A stretch of DNA of 64,000 nt, from contig NZ_JBINJW010000006.1 of assembly GCF_043951855.1 (NCBI RefSeq), forward strand, positions 1-64,000, read 5' to 3'. Numbering within the stretch: the first letter of the stretch is position 1; the number at the start of each line of letters is the position of its first letter. Positions 24,528-33,700 of the stretch are shown piece by piece. The notes beneath the pieces were generated by a model, which made no database searches, had not been told where the DNA came from, and was given only the letters and a program-made list of their open reading frames with translations. The position numbers and the translations under genes were made by a program. The DNA comes from Proteiniclasticum sp043951855. Lineage in GTDB: Bacteria > Bacillota > Clostridia > Clostridiales > Clostridiaceae.

Positions 24528-25721
24528 ATGAAAATTTTAGTAATCAACTGTGGTAGTTCATCACTGAAGTACCAGCTTATAGACATGGAGAATGAAAACT
24601 CCTTATCAACAGGACTTGTAGAGAGAATCGGCATTGAAGGTTCAAAGCTGACACAGAAAGTGGAAGGTAGAGAAAAGTATGTGCTTACAGTTCCTATGAA
24701 GAATCATAAGGATGCCATTGCCCATGTAATTGATACCTTACTGGATGAGGTTCAGGGTGTAATCAAGTCTTCTGACGAGATCGGAGCTGTGGGTCACAGA
24801 GTGGTTCATGGAGGCGAAAAGTACAGCAGTTCCGTCATCATTGATGATGAAGTGATGAAGGATCTTGAAGAATTCTCTGTACTGGCACCACTGCATAACC
24901 CACCAAACATCATCGGAATCAACGCCTGCAAGGAACTGATGCCTGATACGACCATGGTGGCGGTTTTCGATACGGCATTCCATCAGACCATGCCTGAAAA
25001 GGCGTTCCTTTATGGACTTCCTTATGAACTGTACAAGGAAAACCACATAAGAAAGTACGGCTTCCACGGTACAAGTCATAAATATGTATCTCAGAGAGCA
25101 GCGCAGATGCTGGATAAGGACCTGAAGGACCTTAAGCTGATCACATGTCATTTAGGAAATGGTGCTTCAGTAGCAGCTGTAAGAGGTGGCATATCTGTAG
25201 ACACTTCCATGGGATTCACACCGCTTGAAGGACTCCTCATGGGAACAAGATGCGGAGACATCGACCCTGCCATCATTCCATATCTTATGGATGTGAAGGG
25301 ATACAGCTATGATGAAGTGAACAACATCATGAACAAGAAATCCGGTGTTCTTGGACTTTCAGGCGTATCATCCGACTTCAGAGACATTGAAGATGCTGCT
25401 GCCGAAGGCAATGACAGAGCCAAACTGGCTCTTGATGTGTTCCATTACAGAGTCAAGAAGTACATCGGTTACTTCATGGCTGCCATGAATGGTGTCGATG
25501 CAGTGATCTTTACAGCTGGACTTGGCGAGAATGCGGTTGAGACCAGAGAAGAGATCATAACTGATCTGGAATGGTTCGGCATCGAGCTGGACAAGGAAAA
25601 GAATAAGGTCAGAGGAAAAGAGAAGATTGTTTCCACTGATGATTCAAAGGTGAAGATCATCGTGATTCCAACCAATGAAGAACTGATGATTGCAAGAGAT
25701 ACACTGTCACTGATAAAGTAA
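24528..25721 (+). CDS. ackA: Acetate kinase
   Basis: Converts acetyl phosphate and ADP to acetate and ATP. ASKHA-fold motifs are VINCGSSSLKYQL at the N-terminus (Asn7), DTAFHQTMP with the catalytic Asp, GFHGTSHKYVS, HLGNGAS, and FTAGLGENA near the C-terminus. Length is 397 residues. It is last in the operon and followed by a strong terminator. Confidence 0.98.
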   Translation: MKILVINCGSSSLKYQLIDMENENSLSTGLVERIGIEGSKLTQKVEGREKYVLTVPMKNHKDAIAHVIDTLLDEVQGVIKSSDEIGAVGHRVVHGGEKYSSSVIIDDEVMKDLEEFSVLAPLHNPPNIIGINACKELMPDTTMVAVFDTAFHQTMPEKAFLYGLPYELYKENHIRKYGFHGTSHKYVSQRAAQMLDKDLKDLKLITCHLGNGASVAAVRGGISVDTSMGFTPLEGLLMGTRCGDIDPAIIPYLMDVKGYSYDEVNNIMNKKSGVLGLSGVSSDFRDIEDAAAEGNDRAKLALDVFHYRVKKYIGYFMAAMNGVDAVIFTAGLGENAVETREEIITDLEWFGIELDKEKNKVRGKEKIVSTDDSKVKIIVIPTNEELMIARDTLSLIK

Positions 25722-25735
25722 GAATATGAATGAAG

Positions 25736-25775
25736 TCTGCTGCGGATCCGAAACGGGGTCTGCAGCAGATTTTTT
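25736..25775 (+). terminator. Terminator after ackA
   Basis: TCTGCTGC (25736-25743) pairs with GCAGCAGA (25762-25769), followed by six T. Confidence 0.88.
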
Positions 25776-25818
25776 GCTTTTCAGTAAGAATGTATGAGAC
25801 TAATTTTCAAAAATAGCC

Positions 25819-25845
25819 TTGAAAAATGTCAAACGATGCTATAAA
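25819..25845 (+). promoter_or_regulatory. Promoter of the DUF2087 regulator gene
   Basis: TTGAAA (25819-25824), a short 15 nt spacer ending in TGC, and TATAAA (25840-25845): an extended -10 promoter. AAGCAAACA at 25858-25866 lies around the expected start point. Confidence 0.55.
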
Positions 25846-25891
25846 ATACACACATATAAGCAAACAAATAATAACATAGTTTGAGAGGTGT

Positions 25892-26608
25892 ATGATGAAA
25901 CAGGAATTGAAGCATCTGGATTTTTTAGCGGAATACTTCGAAGAAGGAAATGTCTTCCGGTGTGCCTATTGCGGTGAAAGCTTTGAGAAAGAGCGGATTT
26001 ATCCTTATGAGGAGAAGCTCTATTCAGGGAAAGGAATGCTGGAGAAGCACCTGCTTATCCACGACATGGTGGAGGAAATACTGAAGCTGCCCAGAAGTGC
26101 CACAGGGCTGACAGAAGTGCAGGAAACCCTGATTCCCATGCTGCATCAGGGGATGAAGGACCAGGAAATCGCGGATGCACTTCAGATTTCTCCAAGTACG
26201 GTGAGAAATCATCGTTTCAGACTCAGGGAGAAGGAAAAGCAGGCAAGGATCTTCATTAAGCTCATGGAGAATCTTGAAATCAGAGGGGAAGAGCATATTG
26301 CGCCTCATAAAGGTGCCACCATGCTGGATGACCGCTATCAGATCACCAAAGCGGAAGAAGCGAAAGTCATAACGACCTATATGACAGAAGAAGGGGCTTT
26401 GAAGAGTTTTCCGGCCAGAGAGAAGAAAAAGATCGTTGTACTCAGGATGATCGCCCGGCAGTTCAAGGAGGGCAGACAGTATACCGAAAAGGAAGTGAAC
26501 AGGGTCCTGATGAGAATCTATGAAGATTATGTACTTCTTAGAAGATACCTCATTGAATACGGTTTTCTGGACAGAACACGCAATGGCTCTATTTACATAA
26601 GAAAATAA
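25892..26608 (+). CDS. Zinc-finger, HTH and DUF2087 transcription regulator
   Basis: A 238-residue predicted DNA-binding regulator with three parts. Residues 24-57 hold CX2C...HX3H (Cys24, Cys27, His53, His57), a possible zinc site. Residues about 85-120 are a LuxR-like helix-turn-helix (QEIADALQISPSTVRNHRFRLRE). Residues about 165-237 match DUF2087 (FPAREKKKIVVLRMIA and YGFLDRTRNGSIY). DUF2087 genes often stand alone in Firmicutes and the effector is unknown. The second ATG (25895) has better spacing from GAGGTG than the first. It lies between ackA and the rpmF operon. Confidence 0.82.
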   Translation: MMKQELKHLDFLAEYFEEGNVFRCAYCGESFEKERIYPYEEKLYSGKGMLEKHLLIHDMVEEILKLPRSATGLTEVQETLIPMLHQGMKDQEIADALQISPSTVRNHRFRLREKEKQARIFIKLMENLEIRGEEHIAPHKGATMLDDRYQITKAEEAKVITTYMTEEGALKSFPAREKKKIVVLRMIARQFKEGRQYTEKEVNRVLMRIYEDYVLLRRYLIEYGFLDRTRNGSIYIRK

Positions 26609-26669
26609 CCAGTGTATACTTAATGAACCATATGATGTTGAAGTGAATTTGAGGAAGGATAGAAAAACC

Positions 26670-26698
26670 TTGACTTTTGAAAATTGACTTTATATAAT
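26670..26698 (+). promoter_or_regulatory. Strong promoter of the DUF177-rpmF unit
   Basis: TTGACT (26670-26675), exactly 17 nt, and TATAAT (26693-26698). TGTTTGCTT at 26705-26713, at the expected start point, is the inverse of the motif upstream of the DUF2087 gene. Confidence 0.85.
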
Positions 26699-26772
26699 TA
26701 TATGTGTTTGCTTGAGAAGTATAACTCGATGGAAGCAGCATCTGCTTTTTGCAGGTGAACAGGAGAATAAAG

Positions 26773-27270
26773 ATGGAAATAATACTACAGGATTCAAATG
26801 TAAAATCCATAACCAAGGATATTGATTTTACCTACCACAAAGAGAATCTTGTTTATAACAACGAGACCATTAGAATTCTGAAACCAATCCAAGTTAAAGG
26901 AAAAGTAGTGGTAAGCCAGGGCGTTGCAGATGTTAAGCTATCTGTAAATACCAGGATGCTGCATACCTGTTCCAGATGTCTTGAACAATTCGAGCAGGAC
27001 CTGGAACTGATCGTGGACGAAAAGGTTTCTAAAAATGAACAGGAAGACGGGAATATCATCACTTTAGAGGAAGGTAATATTCTCGATTTAAGGGATGTTG
27101 TTCTCAATAACATCTATTTGGCATTCCCTTTCAAAATTCTTTGCAAAGAAGACTGCAGAGGTTTATGTCAGACCTGCGGAACAAACCTCAATCATGAGCA
27201 GTGCAGCTGTAGAAGTGATGAGATTGATCCGAGGTTATCAGCCCTCAAGGACATGTTTAAGGAGGTGTAA
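26773..27270 (+). CDS. yceD: DUF177 protein (YceD), linked to 23S rRNA and L32
   Basis: A 165-residue YceD/DUF177 protein. It is recognised by the CSRCLEQFE segment and the C-terminal cysteine cluster CKEDCRGLCQTCG...CSC. Family members are nearly always encoded next to rpmF, and homologues affect 23S rRNA accumulation. I start at ATG 26773 behind CAGGAGAATAAAG; an upstream in-frame TTG adds eight residues and overlaps the ribosome binding site. rpmF starts 2 nt after the stop. Confidence 0.92.
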   Translation: MEIILQDSNVKSITKDIDFTYHKENLVYNNETIRILKPIQVKGKVVVSQGVADVKLSVNTRMLHTCSRCLEQFEQDLELIVDEKVSKNEQEDGNIITLEEGNILDLRDVVLNNIYLAFPFKILCKEDCRGLCQTCGTNLNHEQCSCRSDEIDPRLSALKDMFKEV

Positions 27271-27272
27271 TA

Positions 27273-27458
27273 ATGGCAAATCCAGCTAGAAAATCTTCTA
27301 AAGGTAGAAGAGACAGAAGAAGAGCATCAACATTCAAAGTAGGAGCACCTGGAATTGTTGAATGTCCACAGTGTCATGAAATGAAGCTTGGTCACAGAGT
27401 GTGCAAGCACTGCGGATATTATAACGGTAAGGAAGTTGTAACAACTGAGGTTGAATAG
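27273..27458 (+). CDS. rpmF: 50S ribosomal protein L32
   Basis: A 61-residue L32 with the zinc-binding pairs CPQC and CKHC (residues about 31-50) and the basic N-terminus ANPARKSSKGRRDRRR. GGAGGTG overlaps the end of yceD and drives its translation. A terminator follows directly. Confidence 0.97.
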   Translation: MANPARKSSKGRRDRRRASTFKVGAPGIVECPQCHEMKLGHRVCKHCGYYNGKEVVTTEVE

Positions 27459-27483
27459 GAGAGTCCTGGACTTTCCTTTTTTT

Positions 27484-27519
27484 ACCCGTTTTCTCTATTT
27501 ATAGAGGGAGCGGGTTTTT
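27484..27519 (+). terminator. Terminator after rpmF
   Basis: A 14 bp stem starting CCCG and closing CGGG, with three G-U pairs, followed by TTTTT. Confidence 0.82.
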
Positions 27520-27569
27520 GCTTGTGGCGAGATTTCCACGGGTAAACTTTAAAATTTTCTTAAGAGAAT

Positions 27570-27599
27570 TTGGTTATGATGGGTAAGATGCATTATAAT
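27570..27599 (+). promoter_or_regulatory. Promoter of plsX
   Basis: TTGGTT (27570-27575), an 18 nt spacer and exact TATAAT (27594-27599). Confidence 0.65.
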
Positions 27600-27672
27600 A
27601 GTATGATGTATACATTATCTGATAGAAATAACTGTTCCTGAGTAGAAGCCGGGAGCATAGGAGGAATGAATT

Positions 27673-28659
27673 TTGAGAATCGCCTTAGATGGAATGGGGG
27701 GAGACTTTGCCCCAAAGGAATCTGTTCATGGTGCAGTGCTTGCTGTAAAAGAATATGGCGTGCATGTCACCATCACTGGGCCCAAAGAAAAGATACAGGA
27801 AGAACTGGATCAGTATGAGTACGATCAGAGCAGGATTGATATTCTGGATGCGAGAGAAGAGATTTCACTGAATGAATCTCCAGTCATGGCGATCCGAAGA
27901 AAGAAGGATTCTTCCCTGCGCAGGGCGATGGATCTCGTGAAAGAGGGGAAAGCCGATGCGGTGGTTTCAGCTGGTTCCACTGGCGCGATTCTGGCAGGAG
28001 GTCTTCTTGTTGTTGGTAGAATCAAGGGGGTAGACAGAGCCGCGCTGGGTGCGCTGATGCCAGGTAAAAACGGTCATTTCATGGTCATCGACCTGGGTGC
28101 CAATGCCGATGTGAAGCCGCAGAATCTGGTTGAATTCGCGAAGATGGGAACAGTCTACTTCAAAGCGCTGAAAGACAACAGTAATCCTAAAGTGGGTCTC
28201 ATCAACATCGGTGCGGAAGAGGAAAAAGGTAATGAGCTTACGAAGGCGGCCTATGGACTGCTCAAAGAGGAAAAAAGCATAAACTTCATCGGAAATGTGG
28301 AGCCCAGAGACATAACAGCTGGTGATGTGGAAATCCTCGTCTGCGACGGATTCACCGGGAATGTGGTCCTGAAAATGTACGAGGGGGTTGTGAAGAATCT
28401 CATGTCCATGATCAAGGAAGCCATGATGAGCACGACAAAAGGCAAAATCGGCGGACTTCTTGTGAAGCCTAGTCTGAAGGAATTCATGCTCAAGAATGAC
28501 TATAAGGAAGAAGGCGGCGCAGTGCTTCTCGGAGTAGACGGAATTGTTGTTAAAGCCCATGGGACTTCAGATGCAAGGGCTTTCAAAAATGCCATAAGGC
28601 AGGGCAAGAGTTTTTATGACAGAAAATACCTTGAACACTTCAAGGAAAATCTTAAATAA
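27673..28659 (+). CDS. plsX: Phosphate acyltransferase PlsX
   Basis: PlsX makes acyl-phosphate from acyl-ACP for phosphatidic acid synthesis. It begins RIALDGMGGDFAP and contains VSAGSTGAILAGG and VCDGFTGNVVLK. Length is 328 residues. The start is TTG at 27673: AGGAGG lies 8 nt upstream and the only nearby ATG (27666) is out of frame. In Bacillus, fapR, fabD and fabG flank this gene; here plsX is followed only by acpP, the usual Clostridia arrangement. Confidence 0.96.
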   Translation: MRIALDGMGGDFAPKESVHGAVLAVKEYGVHVTITGPKEKIQEELDQYEYDQSRIDILDAREEISLNESPVMAIRRKKDSSLRRAMDLVKEGKADAVVSAGSTGAILAGGLLVVGRIKGVDRAALGALMPGKNGHFMVIDLGANADVKPQNLVEFAKMGTVYFKALKDNSNPKVGLINIGAEEEKGNELTKAAYGLLKEEKSINFIGNVEPRDITAGDVEILVCDGFTGNVVLKMYEGVVKNLMSMIKEAMMSTTKGKIGGLLVKPSLKEFMLKNDYKEEGGAVLLGVDGIVVKAHGTSDARAFKNAIRQGKSFYDRKYLEHFKENLK

Positions 28660-28723
28660 GAGATTTTTCTGTTGCATCTGCGTGCCATTTCTAATATTAT
28701 ACAAATGATGGAGGTGATTTAAG

Positions 28724-28957
28724 ATGATATTCGAAAAGTTAAAAGCAATTATCGTAGATAAACTAAGTGTTGATGAAAATGAAGTGACAATGGATTCCAC
28801 TTTTGAGGATCTAGGTGCTGATTCCCTTGACATCGTGGAAATCGTCATGGCTCTTGAAGAGGAGTTTGACATTGAAATTTCTGATGATGAAGCTGAACAG
28901 GCGAAGAGTGTCGGAGATGTGGTAAACTATCTGACAGCGGCAATCGGCGAGGAATAA
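28724..28957 (+). CDS. acpP: Acyl carrier protein
   Basis: A 77-residue acidic acyl carrier protein. The phosphopantetheine attachment serine is in DLGADSLDIVE (residues about 31-41, Ser37). The four-helix pattern and strongly negative charge are typical. GGAGGTG precedes the ATG. It carries acyl chains to PlsX encoded just upstream, and its coenzyme A-derived arm depends on coaD, also in this window. Confidence 0.97.
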   Translation: MIFEKLKAIIVDKLSVDENEVTMDSTFEDLGADSLDIVEIVMALEEEFDIEISDDEAEQAKSVGDVVNYLTAAIGEE

Positions 28958-28965
28958 AAAGTCAT

Positions 28966-29011
28966 GTCCCGTATGAAAGGCTCGGCCTATATACGGGACT
29001 TTGTTTTTTTT
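28966..29011 (+). terminator. Terminator after acpP
   Basis: GTCCCGTAT (28966-28974) pairs with ATACGGGAC (28991-28999), followed by TTTG and eight T. Confidence 0.88.
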
Positions 29012-29091
29012 GTATAATAAAGAGGATTATAAGTTTATTCGTGAGGCTAACAGGTAGCTTGACGAATGAACTTCTAGAAAAGGAGTTAATC

Positions 29092-29781
29092 ATGGAATTT
29101 GAAAGTATCATAAAGCAGCCATTCAATGATCTGGGGCTTCTGGAGACAGCTTTGACCCACTCATCTTATGCAAATCAGCATAAGAACATGGATTACAACG
29201 AAAAGCTTGAGTTTCTGGGAGATGCAGTACTACAGCTGGCTATAACAGAGTACATCTACAGAAATTTTCCGAAGAAGACAGAAGGTGAACTGACTAAACT
29301 TCGCGCACTGATTGTGTGTGAGGCTTCTCTGCATCAGGTTGCCGTGGACTGGAACCTTGGAAGGTATATCAGAATGAGCAAAGGAGAAGAGCTCACAGGT
29401 GGTCGTGAAAGGGCAGCGCTCCTTGCAGACGGTGTGGAAGCTGTCATTGCAGCGGTGTATCTGGATCAGGGCATGGAAGTCGCTAAGAGATTTGTAGTGA
29501 AAAGCTTCATGGAAATCATTGAGATGGCCAACAGAAACGAAATCGTTCTCGATTATAAAACAAGTCTGCAGGAAATTCTCCAGGAGAACGGGGAAATCGA
29601 AATCCGATACGAACTCATAAAATACGAGGGCCCGCCTCATAGAAGGAAATTCTATTCCAAAGTGGTCATCGACAGCATCACCATGGGTAAGGGAGAAGGA
29701 TTCTCCAAGAAGGAATCGGAGCAGCTGGCAGCAAAAGATGCTCTGGGAAAATACGTGAAAGCTGAGGATACCCATGAATAA
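29092..29781 (+). CDS. rnc: Ribonuclease III
   Basis: Cleaves double-stranded RNA, including rRNA precursors and, in Gram-positives, the SRP RNA precursor. The catalytic signature LEFLGDAVLQ has Glu40 and Asp44; the second acidic pair (DGVEA) follows. A C-terminal double-stranded RNA-binding domain spans about residues 155-225. I start at ATG 29092, 7 nt after AAAGGAG; an in-frame GTG at 29041 lacks a ribosome binding site. Length is 229 residues. It overlaps the next gene by 8 nt. TATAAT at 29013-29018 may be its promoter. Confidence 0.96.
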   Translation: MEFESIIKQPFNDLGLLETALTHSSYANQHKNMDYNEKLEFLGDAVLQLAITEYIYRNFPKKTEGELTKLRALIVCEASLHQVAVDWNLGRYIRMSKGEELTGGRERAALLADGVEAVIAAVYLDQGMEVAKRFVVKSFMEIIEMANRNEIVLDYKTSLQEILQENGEIEIRYELIKYEGPPHRRKFYSKVVIDSITMGKGEGFSKKESEQLAAKDALGKYVKAEDTHE

Positions 29782-30796
29782 GCATCGGATCATTCCCATA
29801 TTCATACCACATGTGGGATGTCCTCATGACTGTGTCTTCTGCAACCAGGCAAAGATCACGGGGCAGCTTCGTGAGGATTACGACAATATAACCGGGGAAT
29901 CTGTGCGCGAAACCATAGAACGTTATCTTGAAACCATAGACAGAAGGAAAACCACTGTCGAGGTTTCTTTTTTCGGAGGCACCTTTACCGCCATCAATAT
30001 GAAGAAACAGAAAGAACTTCTTGAAGCGGCGAAAAAAGCAAAGGAAGAAGGGCTCATAAAGTTCATAAGACTCTCTACTCGTCCTGACTACATCAGTCTG
30101 CCCATCATGCATCATCTGAAAAGCTATGGTGTGGATATTGTGGAACTGGGGGTGCAGTCTATGGATGAGGATGTGCTGAAACAATCGAAAAGAGGGTATG
30201 ATAAAAGTTCGGTCTATCACGCTTCCAGACTGATCAGAGATTTCGGGATGACTTTAGGTCATCAGCTCATGATCGGTCTTCCGGGAGATTCAAGAGAAAA
30301 GGACTTTCTTTCCCTTCAGGAAAGTATCGAAATGAAGCCGGATCTTGTGAGAATATATCCTGCGCTGGTCATAAAAGACACGGAAATGGAAGAATTCTAC
30401 AAGAGCGGTGTCTATCGTCCCTATGCACTGGATGAAGCAGTGGAAATTGCGGCACTGATGATGAGGGAATATGAGAAGCATGGCATCAAAGTCATCAGAG
30501 TAGGTCTGCAGCCTACAGAAGAGATCAGTGACAAGGCGGATGTCATAGCCGGACCTTTTCATCCGGCCATTCGTGAGCTGGCAGAATCTTTTCTTCTGGC
30601 AAGGCGGATTGAAGAGACAAAGAGAGAAGAAGTGGAAGTGGTCATTGGAGAACAAGACCTCTCCAAGCTTTATGCGGGCGGGAAAAGATATTTCAGGCCG
30701 CTTCTTGAGAAAATGAAAGTGCATGTGAAGGTAGTATCTGAGAAACGCAAGGACATCATTGAAATCAGATCCTACCAGGAAAGGGGTGTTTTGTAA
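29774..30796 (+). CDS. Radical SAM protein, Elp3-like (no acetyltransferase domain)
   Basis: A 340-residue radical SAM protein related to the catalytic core of Elongator subunit 3. The cluster motif CX3CX2C is Cys16, Cys20 and Cys23 in HVGCPHDCVFC. SFFGGTFT, the conserved GGT-type SAM loop, is at about residues 65-72, and ELGVQSMDEDVL follows. It lacks the C-terminal GNAT domain of true Elp3. The function in bacteria is not established; tRNA modification is a guess. In Clostridia it usually sits between rnc and smc. It overlaps rnc by 8 nt and smc by 1 nt. Confidence 0.85.
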   Translation: MNKHRIIPIFIPHVGCPHDCVFCNQAKITGQLREDYDNITGESVRETIERYLETIDRRKTTVEVSFFGGTFTAINMKKQKELLEAAKKAKEEGLIKFIRLSTRPDYISLPIMHHLKSYGVDIVELGVQSMDEDVLKQSKRGYDKSSVYHASRLIRDFGMTLGHQLMIGLPGDSREKDFLSLQESIEMKPDLVRIYPALVIKDTEMEEFYKSGVYRPYALDEAVEIAALMMREYEKHGIKVIRVGLQPTEEISDKADVIAGPFHPAIRELAESFLLARRIEETKREEVEVVIGEQDLSKLYAGGKRYFRPLLEKMKVHVKVVSEKRKDIIEIRSYQERGVL

Positions 30797-33700
30797 TGTA
30801 TCTTAAATCCATAGAAATAAGAGGATTCAAATCTTTTGCGGACAGAACTCTCCTGGATTTCAACAACGGAATCACTGCTGTCGTGGGACCCAACGGATCC
30901 GGCAAGTCCAACATATCGGACGCGGTAAGATGGGTGCTCGGCGAACAGAAAGTGAAATCCCTTCGTGGCGGAAAAATGGAGGATGTTATTTTTGCAGGTA
31001 CGGATTTCAGAAAACCGCTGGGGTTTGCTGAAGTGACGCTGCTTCTGGATAACAGCGAGAAAAAGCTGCCAGTACCGTATTCGGAAGTCAGCGTCACAAG
31101 AAAGCTTTTCCGATCCGGAGAGAGTGAGTATCTGATCAATAACACGACCTGCAGACTGAAGGATATCCATGAACTGTTCATGGATACAGGAATCGGCAAA
31201 GAAGGATATTCCCTCATCGGACAGGGAAAAATTGAAGCGATCCTAAGCGGGAAGATGGATGACCGACGCGCGCTTCTGGAAGAAGCGGCAGGGATTGTAA
31301 AATACAAGTCCAGAAAAGAAGAATCAGAAAAGAAAATGGTGAATACGGAGCAGAATCTTCTGCGTGTCAATGATATTCTGAATACCTACGAAGAAAGAAT
31401 CGGACCGCTTCAGAAAGAAAAAGAGAAGGCGGAGAAGTTTCTTGTGCTCAGCAAGGAACAGAGAGAAATTCTGATTTCCCTCATACTGTCGGACCTGGAA
31501 GAGTTTGATGCCGAAAAGGCTTCTCTCGATGAAAAGCTGTCTCGTGTTTCCAGAAACTACGATGAAATCGAAAGAAAAAGAGCGGAAGCAACCACATCCA
31601 GAGATGCGCTGGAACTCGCCATGGAAGAGAAGAAGGAACGGGAGACTGAACTGAAAGAAGAATTTTATCGCAAGAGGGAGCAGAATGAATCCGCTTCCAA
31701 CGAAATAAAAATGCTCTATCAGCTCATCGAAGACCGGAAGAAGACGCTGGCTAAAAATGAGAAGTCCATTGAATTGAACACCAAAAGACTGTCCGAAGAA
31801 GAGGAGAGCCAGATGGAGCGCTCTTCGGAAATTGAAAGCGGGCAATCAGAGATCAGTGAAGTTTCAAGATACCTGGATGAAAAAAGAATGCGCAAAGCCG
31901 AGCTTTCTGAAAGTCTGAAGCTCAGTGAGAATGCGCAGAAAGGTCTTCGTGATGAAGATGAGGATACGGACCAGAAAATAAGAAGCATTCAGGACAAGGC
32001 CAGAGCCAGCTACAGTGACCGTGATACTCTGAAAGGTAAGGTCGAAAACATCATTTCCATGATCAGCAGCTATAAGGCTTCCTCCTCCATGAATGAAATG
32101 GCAAAGAAAGATACAGACAGGGAAATTCTGGAACTGAAAGAAAAAATCAGACAGGAAGAGAAGGTGCTTCTGGACAGAAAGGACTCTGCGGGAAAAGTGC
32201 TTCATGAACTCAATGAGCTTGATTCAAGAGTCAAGAACATGGATTATGATCTGAGAGGTCAGGAATCGCAGATGAAGCTTCTTAAAAATCTGGAAGAACA
32301 TTATGAAGGATATACAAGATCTGTAAAGTCTCTCATGACTTATCTCAAGAGTTCATCCCATAAGTTAAGCGGCAAAGTCAATCTTGTGGGTGAGGTCATC
32401 AAACCCAATAAAGGCTTTGAACTGGCGCTGGAAGTGGCTCTGGGGTCTCAGGTGAACAACATCATCACACCTACGGATAACGACGCCAAGGAGCTTATAG
32501 GGATCCTGAGGTCGAAATCCTACGGTCGTGCAACCTTCTATCCGCTGAATGTCATGAAAGGGTATAAGGCCAAGGATCCTTCACTGAAGCGAGGTAAGCT
32601 TCTAGGGAACTTATTTGATCTGGTGAATTTCGAGAAGAAATATGAAGGAATCGCGGCAAACCTCCTGGGGAGAGTTTTTGTGGCATCCAATATGGATGAA
32701 GCGCTTCTTGCAGCCAAGGAAATGGGCTATACCATGAGAATCGTCACACTGGAAGGAGACATCATCAATGCGGGGGGATCATTGACAGGAGGCAGTCTGT
32801 ATAAGAAATCTTCTGGCATCTTTTCGAGAAAGAAAGATCTGGAAGACCTTGCAGTCAGTTACGCGGCATTGAAAGAGAGCAGATTGCAGGAAGTCGCCAG
32901 GAGATCTGAAATCGAAAAGGTTCTTCAGGAAAGAGCCAGAGAAGAAAGAGAATGCTCCTACACCATCAGCAATTACAAGATGGATCTGGCAAAGCTTTCC
33001 GAAAGACAGGAAGGTTTTCAGAAGGACATGATGAGGCTTGAGAAAATCATTTCCGAAGCGGAAAGGGATCTTTCCTCCAGGCAGATGGAACTTAAGACTC
33101 TTGACCAGACGATTGCACAGATGGATGAGAAGATTCATGACCTCATGACGCAGAAAGAAAAGAACAAGGATTATCTGAAGGAGATCAAAGATAAAAGAAC
33201 AAGGGAATATCAGGAGTTTGATGAGCTTACTGCCTTCATCATGGAGGAATCGGTGAAAGAGGGAAGGCTTCTTGAGGCCCATGATGCGAAGAAAAAAGCT
33301 CTGGCGAGGGTCAGAGAAGACATCGCAGCGCTTAAACAGTCACTGAATGAGCTGAATGAGGAAAAGGAAGCGACAGCTTTGGAAGTGATTCATTCAGAGC
33401 AGCGAATCGATGAAATGAAATCAGAGGTTACTGAGCTTCAGAATGAGCTTGCCGGCATGGAGAAAAAACTGGATGAGATGTCCATGGAAGAAGTGAAGGA
33501 CAAATCGACGTTCAAGGAACTGCAGGGGCTTGTCAGAACACTGGATGAAGAGTTCTATGTTCTGGATAAGGAACTCTACAAAGTGAAGGATGCCATTGAT
33601 AAGCTGGAAAAGGAGAAGATCAGTCTTCTGAACAAAATCAATGATGAACTGAATCTGACGCTAGCAGAAGCCAAAGAAGAGCGTATTCCGATTCCGGACA

